Source: Martinezella tropici (GTDB taxonomy: Bacteria; Pseudomonadota; Alphaproteobacteria; Rhizobiales; Rhizobiaceae). From it: a stretch of DNA of 64,000 nucleotides. Below are positions 42,195 to 50,627 of this stretch, one piece after another (within the stretch, counting starts at the first letter, position 1; each line of letters begins with the position of its first letter). Position numbers and translations under genes: made by a program. A model generated the notes under the pieces. The model worked only from the letters and a program-made list of their open reading frames with translations. It did not search any database and was not told the DNA's origin. The stretch is taken from assembly GCF_003287875.1 (NCBI RefSeq), contig NZ_QMKK01000048.1, forward strand, positions 62,001 through 126,000, read 5' to 3'.

Positions 42195-43094
42195 ATGACC
42201 GTACCGTTCCGCCGGCCCATACCGTTGCTTGACAATGAAGTTCTGCGTACCTTTGTCGCGATCGCCGAAACGGGTAATTTTTCGACTGCCGCCGATGCTG
42301 TCTTTCGCACGCCGTCGGCCGTTTCCATGCAGATCAAGAAACTGGAAGAGCAACTCGGCGTGACGCTGTTCCTGCGCGATGCGCGCTCGGTCAGCCTGAC
42401 GCAGCACGGCGAGATGCTGCTTTCTTATGCGCGCAATATTCTGGCGCTCTCCAACGAGGCTGTCTCGCGCTTCATCATGCCTGAACTCAGTGGTGTGGTA
42501 CGGCTTGGCGCTCCCGACGATATCGGCGAGCGCCTGCTGCCGACGATTCTCAGGAGTTTTTCAGAGAGCTATCCGGGCATCATGGTGGATGTCGTCGTCG
42601 ATATGAGCATCCAGCTCAAGAAGCGGATCGAGGAGCAGCGGCTGGATCTCGCGCTGATCAATTGCGCGACGCGGCCTTTCCCGACCGAGGGTGAGGTGAT
42701 CTATACGGAGCGTCTCGTCTGGGCCGGCGCCAAGTGCGGCACGGCCTATCGCCGCGATCCACTGCCGATTTCCATCTGGGAGGAAGGCTGCATCTGGCGA
42801 TCGGAGGCGATGGCACAGCTGGAACGGCAGAAGCGGCCCTATCGCGTCTCCTATCTCAGCGCCCATACGATGGCGCAACGCGCCGCCGTGGTTTCCGATC
42901 TCGCCATCGCGCCGTTTCCACGGTCCTACGTCACGGAAGATATGGAGATCCTTGGGCCGAACGAGGGATTGCCGGAGCTGACACCTTTCGATATTCGCCT
43001 GCTGACGGCATCGCAGATGACCGGGCCGATGAAGGCGGTGGCAGACAGCATCCGCCAAGCCTTCGTCGAGATCGGGCGCAAAATGGCCGCGTGA
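42195..43094 (+). CDS. LysR-family transcriptional regulator
   Basis: A 299-residue regulator. The helix-turn-helix is LRTFVAIAETGNFSTAADAVF, then RTPSAVSMQIKKLEEQLGVTLFLRDARSV (in parts). The ligand domain (residues 90-290) is of the PBP2 type. It converges on the RACo gene of the methyltransferase cassette, 18 bp apart, and is divergent from the small ORF at 42072. It may control one or both, but no inducer can be named. No obvious T-N11-A box could be singled out. Confidence 0.88.
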   Translation: MTVPFRRPIPLLDNEVLRTFVAIAETGNFSTAADAVFRTPSAVSMQIKKLEEQLGVTLFLRDARSVSLTQHGEMLLSYARNILALSNEAVSRFIMPELSGVVRLGAPDDIGERLLPTILRSFSESYPGIMVDVVVDMSIQLKKRIEEQRLDLALINCATRPFPTEGEVIYTERLVWAGAKCGTAYRRDPLPISIWEEGCIWRSEAMAQLERQKRPYRVSYLSAHTMAQRAAVVSDLAIAPFPRSYVTEDMEILGPNEGLPELTPFDIRLLTASQMTGPMKAVADSIRQAFVEIGRKMAA

Positions 43095-43112
43095 TACGCG
43101 GCCAGCCATTTC

Positions 43113-45155
43113 CTATTCGCGGCTGCGGCGACGCCTGCGGCCGCCGCCTTCTCCGCCATCGTCGGAGATTTGCTTGCGCTCGGGCAGGGTGACGACCTTC
43201 GAAAGTTCCGGGAAGCTGTCTACCTTGTTCGGCAAAGCCATGGCGTAGACGAAATGTTCCTGAAACTTTGATTCAAGCGCCGTCTCTATCTTCTCGATTT
43301 TCCTGACGGTTTCTTCGATCTCGCGACGATGGCCGCGATTGAGCAGTGCCATGCGCGCGCCAGTGCCGGCGGCATTGCCGACGGCCTTGACCTTGTCGAG
43401 TTCACAGTCGGGAATGAGCCCAAGCACCATCGCATATTTCGGATCGATGAAAGTGCCGAAGGCGCCGGCAAGGCCGATGCGGTCGACGTGATCGATGCCC
43501 TGCTTATCCATCAACAGCTTGACGCCGGCATAAAGCGCGGCTTTGGCAAGCTGAATGGCGCGGATATCGTTCTGCGTAACCGTGATGCGCGGTTCGCCAT
43601 CGCGCAACAGGTAGGAGTAGGTGCGGCCATTCTGCAGGATGCGCGGCGAACGCGCCGCCATAGTGCCATCGACCACGCCATCTTTCGAGATGATGCCGGT
43701 GAGGAACATTTCGGCGACGACCTCGATGATCGCCGAGCCGCAGATGCCGGTCACGCCGACCTTGGCGGCCGCTTCCTCGAAGCCTGGCTCGTCCGACCAC
43801 GGTTCGATGCCGATGACACGGTAGCGAGGCTCCAGTGTGACGGGATCGATGCGCACGCGTTCGATCGCTCCTGGGGCAGCGCGCTGACCGCTGGAAATCT
43901 CTGCGCCTTCGAAGGCGGGTCCGGTCGGCGAAGAGGCGGCGACGACACGATGGCGGTTGCCGAGCACGATCTCGGCATTGGTGCCGATGTCGACCAGCAG
44001 CATCATCTCATCCTGGCGATGCGGCCCTTCGGCGAGTGTTGCGGCAGCCGCATCGGCGCCGACATGGCCGGCGATGCAGGGCAGCATGTAGATGCGCGTG
44101 CCGGCATTCATCGGCAGGCCGATGTCGGCCGATTTCAGATGTACTGCGCCGGATACGGCAAGCGCAAAGGGTGCGCCACCAAGTTCGGTCGGGTCGATGC
44201 CGAGGAACAGGTGGTGCATGATCGGGTTGCCGACGAAGACGGCGTTCAGAATATCCTGACGCGACACGCCGCCATCGGCGCAGACCTTGTCAATCAAGCC
44301 GTTCAAGGCTTCGCGAACGGCGTTGGTCATCGCCTCGCGGCCGTCCGGGTTCATCATCACATAGGAGACGCGGCTCATCAGATCCTCGCCGAAGCGGATC
44401 TGCGGGTTGGAGGCGCCAGCCGACGCGACGGTTCTGCCCGACAGCAGTGACGACAGATGCATGGCGATCGTCGTCGAACCGATATCGCAGGCAATGCCGT
44501 AAGCTTCGTTCTTCAGGCCGGGATAGAGCGCGATCAGGCGAGGGCGCTCGCTATCCTGATCACGATGAATGGCGGCGGTCACCTTCCATTCGCCCTTGCG
44601 CAGGATCGACTGCACCTGCGGGATAAGGTGGAAATCCACTTCGAGATTATCGTATTTCCAATCCGCCGCGATTGCCGCCTTCAGGCGATCCAGATCGCCA
44701 AGCGGCTTGTGCATATCGGGCTCCTCGACCTCGACGTAGCACATGTGCACGGCCGCATCGCGGGCAATGACGCGTTCGTCGGCTGCTTTTCGCACGACCT
44801 GCGCGTTGATGACGGTATCCTGCGGCACGTCGATGACCAGATCGCCCTGGATCAGCGCGGAGCAGGAGAGGCGGCGTCCTTCAGGCAGTTCGCGCACCTC
44901 GGCATAGCGCTTTTCCTTCGGCCCGATTGGCGAAAGATGGTCATTGGCCGAGACGATCTTGTGCTTGGCGAAATTGCCTTCCTGCACGGAGACCTGGCAG
45001 CGACCGCAGGTGGCCCGGCCGCCACAGACGCTTTCGACATAGACGCCGAGCTGACGGGCTGCCTCCAGTACGGGCGTTCCCACGGGGAAGTGGCCGCGCT
45101 TGCCGGATGGCATGAAAAGGACGAGAGGTTTGGCGCTGTCGCTGGCGTCGGCCAC
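43113..45155 (-). CDS. RACo-type reductive activator of corrinoid proteins ([2Fe-2S] + ASKHA ATPase)
   Basis: A 680-residue protein. Residues 10-105 are a [2Fe-2S] ferredoxin domain: Cys44, Cys50 and Cys53 (VCGGRATCGRCQ) and Cys98. From about 215 on there is a RACo ASKHA ATPase: ACDIGSTTIAMHLSS (phosphate 1), LLVDIGTNAEIVLGN (phosphate 2). Such proteins (RACo, RamA-like) use ATP to reduce inactive Co(II) in a corrinoid protein to Co(I). The C-terminal tail EGGGRRRRRSRE is unusual and basic. It is the last gene of the minus-strand methyltransferase cassette. Confidence 0.93.
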   Translation of the reverse strand: MADASDSAKPLVLFMPSGKRGHFPVGTPVLEAARQLGVYVESVCGGRATCGRCQVSVQEGNFAKHKIVSANDHLSPIGPKEKRYAEVRELPEGRRLSCSALIQGDLVIDVPQDTVINAQVVRKAADERVIARDAAVHMCYVEVEEPDMHKPLGDLDRLKAAIAADWKYDNLEVDFHLIPQVQSILRKGEWKVTAAIHRDQDSERPRLIALYPGLKNEAYGIACDIGSTTIAMHLSSLLSGRTVASAGASNPQIRFGEDLMSRVSYVMMNPDGREAMTNAVREALNGLIDKVCADGGVSRQDILNAVFVGNPIMHHLFLGIDPTELGGAPFALAVSGAVHLKSADIGLPMNAGTRIYMLPCIAGHVGADAAAATLAEGPHRQDEMMLLVDIGTNAEIVLGNRHRVVAASSPTGPAFEGAEISSGQRAAPGAIERVRIDPVTLEPRYRVIGIEPWSDEPGFEEAAAKVGVTGICGSAIIEVVAEMFLTGIISKDGVVDGTMAARSPRILQNGRTYSYLLRDGEPRITVTQNDIRAIQLAKAALYAGVKLLMDKQGIDHVDRIGLAGAFGTFIDPKYAMVLGLIPDCELDKVKAVGNAAGTGARMALLNRGHRREIEETVRKIEKIETALESKFQEHFVYAMALPNKVDSFPELSKVVTLPERKQISDDGGEGGGRRRRRSRE

Positions 45156-45167
45156 GGATCAGCCTTT

Positions 45168-45497
45168 CTATTTGCTAAGACGGCGCACGTTCGAGCGAAC
45201 GCGCTTGCTATAGGGTTTTATCGCGGCGTGGGCGACCGCATCGGCGATGCTGCGCTGGCTTGTCTCGCCTGCGGCCGTCAGAGCCGCGAAACCCTGTTGC
45301 ACCATTGCTGCGTTGACGGCAACGGCGCTTTCCGCTGCAGCCATCATCTTCTCCGAGATCATCCGGTTCATTTCGGCGGCGTTCACGCTGCCGGACAGCG
45401 CGTCCATCCACATCTGCTGCAGCCGTATGGCGATCACGACGGGCGCCTGCAGCCAAAGCGTGGCAAGATCGTTGGATAGGCCGCGACCGGATGCCAT
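45168..45497 (-). CDS. Phasin-like hypothetical protein of the methyltransferase cassette
   Basis: A 109-residue helical protein with no recognised domain. It starts MASGRGLSNDLATLWLQ and is rich in Ala and Met (EMNRMISEKMMAAAESAVAV), looking like the long-helix phasin/poly-helical proteins. It has no signal peptide or membrane helix. Its ATG is one base after the stop of the DHPS-like gene, and the RACo gene follows by 12 bp, so it is co-expressed. It may be a small scaffold or chaperone for the corrinoid enzymes. This is inference from position only. Confidence 0.65.
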   Translation of the reverse strand: MASGRGLSNDLATLWLQAPVVIAIRLQQMWMDALSGSVNAAEMNRMISEKMMAAAESAVAVNAAMVQQGFAALTAAGETSQRSIADAVAHAAIKPYSKRVRSNVRRLSK

Positions 45498-45498
45498 C

Positions 45499-46467
45499 TT
45501 ATTCCCTCGCTGCTCCCGCACCGGCGCGCGCTGCCCGACCGCCACGGCGTCCGCCGCCGGCGGCAGGGGCTGCCGTGGCTGCGGCAGCTGCAACGCCGCC
45601 TTCGGCCGGCTTGTAGTCACGATAGGTCATGATCCAGTTGGTGCAATTGGCATCCGTGCCATTCAGCACGTTGGCGGCGCGCACGGCTTCCATTTCCTGC
45701 GGGCGGCAGGGATTCATGATGGCGGAGGTCATGCCCGCGCCGATGACCATCGGGATGAAGCCCGCATTGATGCCGTGGCGATGCGGCAGGCCGAAGGAGA
45801 TGTTGGAAAGGCCGCAGGTCGTGTTGACCTTGAGTTCATTGCGCAGGCGGTACAGCAGCGCGAAAACCTGACGGCCTGCATCGCCCAACGCCCCGATCGG
45901 CATGACGAGCGGGTCGACGACGATGTCCTCAGGCTTGATGCCGTGATCCATGGCGCGCTCAACAATCTTCTTTGCAACCGCGAAACGGACGTCCGGGTCC
46001 ATGGAAATACCGGTCTCATCGTTCGAGATGGCGACGACGGGCACATCGTATTTCTTGACCAGCGGCAGAATGGCTTCGAGCTTTTCCTCTTCGCCCGTGA
46101 CCGAATTGACCAACGGCCGGCCCTTGGCAACCTTGAGGGCAGCCTCGATCGCCGCCGTGACCGAGCTGTCGATCGAAAGGGGGACGTCGACCAGACCCTG
46201 CACGATTTCAAGCGTCTGTACCAGTAGGCCCGGTTCGGTCTCGTTCGGGTTGACCGAGGTGACGCCCGCATTGACGTCGAGCATGGTCGCACCGGCGGCG
46301 ACCTGTTCCAGCGCGTCCTTGATGACGGTGTCGAAATTGCCTTCGATCATCTCTGCAGCGAGCTTCTTGCGCCCCGTCGGGTTGATGCGCTCGCCGATCA
46401 CGCAGAAGGGCTGGTCGAAGCCTATGATGATCTCGCGGGTGGCGGAGGCAACGATGGTACGCGTCAT
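45499..46467 (-). CDS. Methyltetrahydrofolate:corrinoid methyltransferase (DHPS-like, MtgA/MtvA type)
   Basis: A 322-residue TIM-barrel protein of the pterin-binding family. The family signature is FCVIGERINPTGRKKLA near residue 20, followed by ATMLDVNAGVTS, LSIDSSVTAAIEAAL, VNSVTGEEEKLE and TCGLSNISFGLPHRHGIN. The pattern is of corrinoid:THF methyltransferases (CFeSP-Me, MtgA), not of sulfonamide-target FolP. It would pass the methyl group from methyl-corrinoid to THF. The last 35 residues (after YRDYKP) are a low-complexity Ala/Gly/Arg tail (GGGRRGGRAARAG). The start at 46467 has AGAGGAT upstream. Confidence 0.9.
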   Translation of the reverse strand: MTRTIVASATREIIIGFDQPFCVIGERINPTGRKKLAAEMIEGNFDTVIKDALEQVAAGATMLDVNAGVTSVNPNETEPGLLVQTLEIVQGLVDVPLSIDSSVTAAIEAALKVAKGRPLVNSVTGEEEKLEAILPLVKKYDVPVVAISNDETGISMDPDVRFAVAKKIVERAMDHGIKPEDIVVDPLVMPIGALGDAGRQVFALLYRLRNELKVNTTCGLSNISFGLPHRHGINAGFIPMVIGAGMTSAIMNPCRPQEMEAVRAANVLNGTDANCTNWIMTYRDYKPAEGGVAAAAATAAPAAGGGRRGGRAARAGAGAARE

Positions 46468-46570
46468 ATCTGATCCTCTGGTCAGTTGGCCCGATAGCTG
46501 GTCTATCGTGCGGTGATCTGGGTTACAAGCCGGCCGGTTCCTCTCCTGGCCTGCTGCTATCGTCTCGAAT

Positions 46571-47677
46571 TCAATGTGCCTGCGGCGGCGTATGATGTGC
46601 GGCGATCTCCGCCATTGCCTGCTGGTTTTCTTCTCTGCCTTCGCTGATCTGGTGCAGCCGCTCGGCGACGAGAGCATCGGTGCGGCTCGCCTCGCGTTTC
46701 CAAGGCTGGCGGCCCTTCAGAACGCCGGAATCATGCACCATTTCGGCGACATATTCTTCCTGGCGATAGGCCATGACGTGAATGCCGGAAACGCCCTCGA
46801 TCTCCTTCACCTCGTTGATGATGTCGATGCAGAGCTGCTTGCCTTCCTTCTTCTGATCCTGTGCACCCTCGATGCGCTTGATGACCTCATCGGGAATATG
46901 GACGCCCGGTACGTTGGAGCGCATCCAGCGGGCGGTCTTTGCCGAGGCGAGCGGGCCGACGCCGACGAGAATGAAGCATTTTTCGTGGAGGCCGAGATCG
47001 CGCACCTTCTTCATGTATTCGCGGAACATCGGCACGTCGTAGCAATACTGGCTCTGGACGAACTGCGCCCCGGCCTCGATCTTCTTTGCCAGCCGATAGG
47101 GGCGGAAGTCGTAGGGCGGCGCGAAGGGATTGATGGCGGCGCCGAGAAAGACCTTCGGCGGCGACGTCAGCTTGCGGCCGGAAAGGAATTTGGCGTTGTC
47201 GCGCATAATGCGTACGGTTTCGAGCAGCGACATGCAATCGAGATCGAAGACCGGCTTGGCGCCGGGCTGGTCGCCGGCCTGCACGCCGTCACCGGTCAGG
47301 CACATGATATTCTGCACGCCCATGGCCGACGCACCCAGCACGTCGCCTTGGATGGCGATACGGTTCTTGTCGCGGCAGGCGATCTGCATGATGGGCGCAT
47401 AGCCCATCCGCGTCAGCAGCGCGCAGATCCCGACCGACGACATATGACAGTTGGCACCGGAAGCATCGACGGCATTGATGCCATCTACCCAGCCATCAAA
47501 GATCGCAGCACGTTCGTAGACGTCTTCCGGATTGGCACTGTCGGGCGGGTTCAGTTCGGCGGTGACGGCAAACTCGCCGCGGCGAAGCACGCGTTCCAGC
47601 CGCCCGAGCGAGGAGTGGCCGGGCAGGGGATCGAGCGGCAGATGCGCACCAAGCGGATTTTCATCGATATGCGCCAT
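46571..47677 (-). CDS. metF: Methylenetetrahydrofolate reductase catalytic subunit (MetF-like)
   Basis: A 368-residue protein with the MetF TIM-barrel: EFAVTAELNPPDS near residue 35, NIMCLTGDGVQAGDQPGAKP (folate/FAD loop) near residue 125 and KKIEAGAQFVQSQYCYD near residue 205. In this pathway it would oxidise methyl-THF to methylene-THF, or the reverse. It is longer than E. coli MetF (about 296 residues), with an added C-terminal extension (EVKEIEGVSGIHVMAYRQEE). It is followed by a separate MTHFR_C protein 3 bp upstream in gene order, so the two form a split enzyme. An AGAGG-type ribosome binding site is not obvious. Confidence 0.9.
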   Translation of the reverse strand: MAHIDENPLGAHLPLDPLPGHSSLGRLERVLRRGEFAVTAELNPPDSANPEDVYERAAIFDGWVDGINAVDASGANCHMSSVGICALLTRMGYAPIMQIACRDKNRIAIQGDVLGASAMGVQNIMCLTGDGVQAGDQPGAKPVFDLDCMSLLETVRIMRDNAKFLSGRKLTSPPKVFLGAAINPFAPPYDFRPYRLAKKIEAGAQFVQSQYCYDVPMFREYMKKVRDLGLHEKCFILVGVGPLASAKTARWMRSNVPGVHIPDEVIKRIEGAQDQKKEGKQLCIDIINEVKEIEGVSGIHVMAYRQEEYVAEMVHDSGVLKGRQPWKREASRTDALVAERLHQISEGREENQQAMAEIAAHHTPPQAH

Positions 47678-47680
47678 CGC

Positions 47681-48259
47681 TCAGGCTTCCTTGCTTGCCG
47701 TTTCGCGGGATGCAGCGGCCTCAGCCGTGACGCGGAGCCACGAGGAGGTTTCGCGCAGCGACTGGTTCACGGGCTTCTGCACGTTGAGGATCGCGTCACC
47801 GTGGGTCATGTTCCTAGAACCGTTCCAGGCCTGCACCCAGACGCAAGGCATATCGGGCTCCACTTCGCAATTGCCATTGGCGCGAACGCCGCCGCACGGA
47901 CCGTTGCGCAGCTGCTTGGGACAGTTCATCGGGCAGGACATGCCCGTCGACGACAGAGCGCACTGGCCGCACATGCGGCAATCGAACAGGAAGCCCTTCA
48001 CATTGCGTTCGATGAAGGTGATCGGGCGCTCCACCCGGTCATAGCCGAGTGCCTTCCACAGCGGATGAAGCAGCAGGAAAGCGTCGGCGAAACGACGGTA
48101 GAACCATTCCAAGAAGCGCGAATGACGGACGGCCCAGAGTCGAACGGTATATTTGCGTCGGGCGCGGCGGTTGGGCGAGACGCCGGCTGGGGTATAGGCG
48201 CCGCTGGCCGCCTTTGCGCCCGCGGCGGCATTGCCGGGCTTCTGAACGGCATCAGCCAT
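47681..48259 (-). CDS. MTHFR_C-type cysteine-rich partner of MetF
   Basis: A 192-residue protein of the methylene-THF reductase C-terminal (PF12225-type) family. It contains eight cysteines in a compact block (Cys94, 97, 100, 109, 113, 122, 131, 139: CRMCGQC, SCPMNCPKQL, GPCGGVRANGNC), which suggests Fe-S or Zn binding. Such proteins replace flavin-reducing subunits in some corrinoid-linked MetF systems, e.g. MetVF. The N-terminus is Ala/Gly/Arg-rich (NAAAGAKAASG, then NRRARRK). It is 3 bp from the MetF start and overlaps the virulence-factor-family gene by 8 bp. Confidence 0.88.
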   Translation of the reverse strand: MADAVQKPGNAAAGAKAASGAYTPAGVSPNRRARRKYTVRLWAVRHSRFLEWFYRRFADAFLLLHPLWKALGYDRVERPITFIERNVKGFLFDCRMCGQCALSSTGMSCPMNCPKQLRNGPCGGVRANGNCEVEPDMPCVWVQAWNGSRNMTHGDAILNVQKPVNQSLRETSSWLRVTAEAAASRETASKEA

Positions 48260-48554
48260 TGTCGCGGCCTCCGGATTTCACCAGTGCCACCAGCCGCTCG
48301 CGATCATAGGCGGCCTCGAATTCGCTCGCCGCCTTGTCCGCCTCGGCTTCGAGATCGTCGGAGACCGGCACGGGATCCGCCTTGCGCCATTCGGCCAGGT
48401 AGTCGTCGGTTTCGGCGGCGCCGGTGCGCATGGCGCACATGTCTATTGCTTCGGTAAAGCGTAGCGAAAGCTCACGTTTTGCCGTCTGCCTGCCCTTCTT
48501 GATAATCACCTGGGCCGGAATGTCCCGCCAGTAGACGACAATGCGATCTGCCAT
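48252..48554 (-). CDS. Virulence_fact (PF13769)-type small protein of the methyltransferase cassette
   Basis: A 100-residue protein that starts MADRIVVYWRDIPAQVIIKK and contains KRELSLRFTEAIDMCAMRTG. This is the pattern of a small conserved family often annotated 'virulence factor' and repeatedly found beside MttB/MetF/RACo genes. It has no catalytic motif. The overlap with MTHFR_C (8 bp) shows co-expression. The start at 48554 has GAGGAGA upstream; a TTG two codons earlier (48560) is less likely. A regulatory or assembly role is possible but unproven. Confidence 0.7.
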   Translation of the reverse strand: MADRIVVYWRDIPAQVIIKKGRQTAKRELSLRFTEAIDMCAMRTGAAETDDYLAEWRKADPVPVSDDLEAEADKAASEFEAAYDRERLVALVKSGGRDNG

Positions 48555-48788
48555 GCACAAATCTCCTCTTCACGCCAGAATGCACGCCGGCAGACCATTG
48601 GACTGCGCTCGCCACGACGCGGCACATGCCGAAAAGCGACGCCGCATGAAAAGCTTGTCCGCAAGCGTTCCTAACGGGCATTTTCCTTTGAAATTACCGG
48701 GTTCGAACTGTGATTGAATGTGCCTCACTCGTCCAGCATGTCGGTGGCGACAAAGCAGCAGCGGGCGAGAAACGACAGGGCGCCGCAA

Positions 48789-49427
48789 TCAGACGACCGA
48801 CAGTTCGCGGGCAAGGTCGCCGTAGCCGGTGAAGCGATATTCATAGTCAAGGCCGAGATAGGCGGCGGCTTCCTTCGCCTTCGCCTGCAAGGCGGGATCC
48901 TCTTCCTGCGAAAGGTAGACGACCTTGCGATAGTTGCCGAAATACATATCGCGCAGCTCGGGATGACGATCCAGACCCAGTGGGACGACGACGAAGGATT
49001 CGAACTGGCGGGCCAGAAAGTCGGTGAGGAAAAACGAGGTGATATCATCCTCACGCGCCGCGAAAGCTTCGTTGCCGGTAAAGAAGGAGTAACAGTGCGG
49101 GCCGGACAGGCGTTCTATCCCCTCGCGCTCGCAAATCCTGTCGATATCGCCGCCGGTGCCGCAATCTGCATAACCGATGAAGATCTTGTCGAACCCGCGC
49201 GAGCGGGCATCGACGATCGCCTGTTCCAGCGCCGGCGCGATCCTCTGCGGATAGGAATGGTAGATTGCGGGAAGACAGTGCAGGTCGATGTGGTCGAGGC
49301 TGTTTATTCTGACGATCGCCAGTATTTCGCGCGCGATTGCGCCGCACGCGATCACATGAACTTTTTGAGTTGCGGCGCGTTTATCGCGCGGAGGGTTTTT
49401 CTCCGAATCTTGCCGATCAACATCCAT
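48789..49427 (-). CDS. DUF1638 protein of the methyltransferase cassette
   Basis: A 212-residue protein. The core is VIACGAIAREI, then LPAIYHSYPQRI, IGYADCGTGGDID and LSGPHCYSFFTGNEAF. The two conserved Cys/Gly blocks suggest a metal or a nucleophile. DUF1638 genes are commonly neighbours of MttB-family genes, but no reaction is known. The N-terminal 20 residues up to KVHVIACG are low-complexity, so the exact start is uncertain. The chosen start (49427) is only 15 bp from the divergent entericidin-type start, which is tight. Confidence 0.8.
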   Translation of the reverse strand: MDVDRQDSEKNPPRDKRAATQKVHVIACGAIAREILAIVRINSLDHIDLHCLPAIYHSYPQRIAPALEQAIVDARSRGFDKIFIGYADCGTGGDIDRICEREGIERLSGPHCYSFFTGNEAFAAREDDITSFFLTDFLARQFESFVVVPLGLDRHPELRDMYFGNYRKVVYLSQEEDPALQAKAKEAAAYLGLDYEYRFTGYGDLARELSVV

Positions 49428-49442
49428 TCAAAGGGGCTCCTG

Positions 49443-49604
49443 ATGATGACCGTATCGACAACAAGCAAAATCGCCGCTGCCTTCGCCGTGCTTATGGTGC
49501 TTGCTTCGTGCTCCAACACCATTCGTGGCATGGGCAGGGATACGGCAAACGCCGTCAATGCGACGGAAGACGCCGGTCATACCGTCAAGAAGGCTGCTCA
49601 GTAA
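49443..49604 (+). CDS. Entericidin-type small lipoprotein
   Basis: A 53-residue lipoprotein: positively charged start MMTVSTTSK, hydrophobic segment and lipobox VLASC, then SNTIRGMGRDTANAVNATED, the conserved entericidin A/B tail. These are tiny lipidated membrane-associated toxins or antidotes of unclear role. AAGGGG precedes the first ATG by 7 bases. It lies between DUF1638 (divergent) and the corrinoid-protein gene (convergent), unrelated to the methyltransferase system as far as can be seen. Confidence 0.85.
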   Translation: MMTVSTTSKIAAAFAVLMVLASCSNTIRGMGRDTANAVNATEDAGHTVKKAAQ

Positions 49605-49624
49605 CTCATTTGGGATGTCCACGG

Positions 49625-49651
49625 GCCGGCGACAACCTTTTCGTCGCCGGC
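49625..49651. terminator. Hairpin between the entericidin and corrinoid-protein genes
   Basis: GCCGGCGAC (49625-49633) and GTCGCCGGC (49643-49651) form a perfect 9-bp stem with a 9-base loop. No U-run is visible on either side, so it may act as a weak bidirectional terminator for the convergent pair. Confidence 0.5.
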
Positions 49652-49668
49652 TCGGAGAAATAAAGCGA

Positions 49669-50370
49669 TCAGGCGCCGGCAGCCAGGCTGTTGTGCTTGC
49701 GCTTCATGAATTCCTTGGCGGTTTCGACCGCCACGGCTGCGTCGCGGCAATAGGCGTCGGCACCGACGGCCTTGCCGAATTCCTCGTTCAGCGGTGCGCC
49801 GCCGACCAGCACGACATAGTCGTCGCGCAGGCCCTTTTCCTTCAGCGTATCAATCACGACCTTCATGTAGGGCATGGTGGTCGTCAGCAGCGCCGACATG
49901 CCGAGAATGTCAGGCTGTTCGCGTTCGATGGCGTCAAGATAGTTTTCGACCGGGTTGTTGATCCCCAGGTCGATGACGTCGAAACCGGCACCTTCCATCA
50001 TCATGCCGACGAGGTTCTTGCCGATGTCGTGAATGTCGCCCTTGACGGTGCCGATCACCATCTTGCCGAGCTTGGGGGCGCCGGTCTGTGCCAGCAGCGG
50101 CCGCAGGATCGCCATGCCTGCCTTCATCGCATTGGCCGAAAGCAGCACTTCCGGAACGAAGAGAATGCCGTCGCGGAAATCGATGCCGACGATGCGCATG
50201 CCCTCGACCAGCGCCTGGGTCAGGACATCGTAAGGAGCCCAGCCGCGTTCGAGGAGGATATTGGTCGCTTCCTCGATTTCTTCCTTCAAACCGTCATACA
50301 GATCGTCATGCATCTGCTGCACGAGCTCTTCATCAGAAAGTTCCGAGAGAATGATTTCGTCGTCAGACAT
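49669..50370 (-). CDS. Corrinoid protein (MtgC/MttC-like B12-binding methyl carrier)
   Basis: A 233-residue two-domain protein. Residues 1-90 form the helical MeTr cap (ELVQQMHDDLYDGLKEEIEE). The B12 domain follows: GTVKGDIHDIGKNLVGMMM with His114 as the lower cobalt ligand (DxHxxG), then GMSALLTTTM and VLVGGAPLNEEFG, GADAY. It accepts a methyl group from the MttB-family enzyme and gives it to the DHPS-like protein. The start is uncertain (50370 and 50379 are both ATG). It is divergent from mttB with about 250 bp between, where the shared promoter region should lie. Confidence 0.93.
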   Translation of the reverse strand: MSDDEIILSELSDEELVQQMHDDLYDGLKEEIEEATNILLERGWAPYDVLTQALVEGMRIVGIDFRDGILFVPEVLLSANAMKAGMAILRPLLAQTGAPKLGKMVIGTVKGDIHDIGKNLVGMMMEGAGFDVIDLGINNPVENYLDAIEREQPDILGMSALLTTTMPYMKVVIDTLKEKGLRDDYVVLVGGAPLNEEFGKAVGADAYCRDAAVAVETAKEFMKRKHNSLAAGA

Positions 50371-50627
50371 GCGCTCCATCCCATTTTCGTGCAGCATCAG
50401 AGACTTGTATAAAACACTGCCGCCATTACGGATAGACCGGAAGGCCGCCAAAACTCTTTTTGAATGCGACGTCGCACGGAACAATCGCGACGGACGAAGA
50501 ACAGTTGATATTGTCAGCCGATGTCTGTCCTATGCTAATTGCTGGCGCATTAAGGAACGTCCGCTTGTCGGAATCAGGTAGCATGGAGCCTGATAGACGC
50601 ATTCATGCGCAGGAGTGAGGAAACATC

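Noticed and set aside
46574..48457. Long plus-strand frame of 627 codons opposite MetF and MTHFR_C
   Set aside because: It is a shadow of the minus-strand cassette genes with no recognisable domain.
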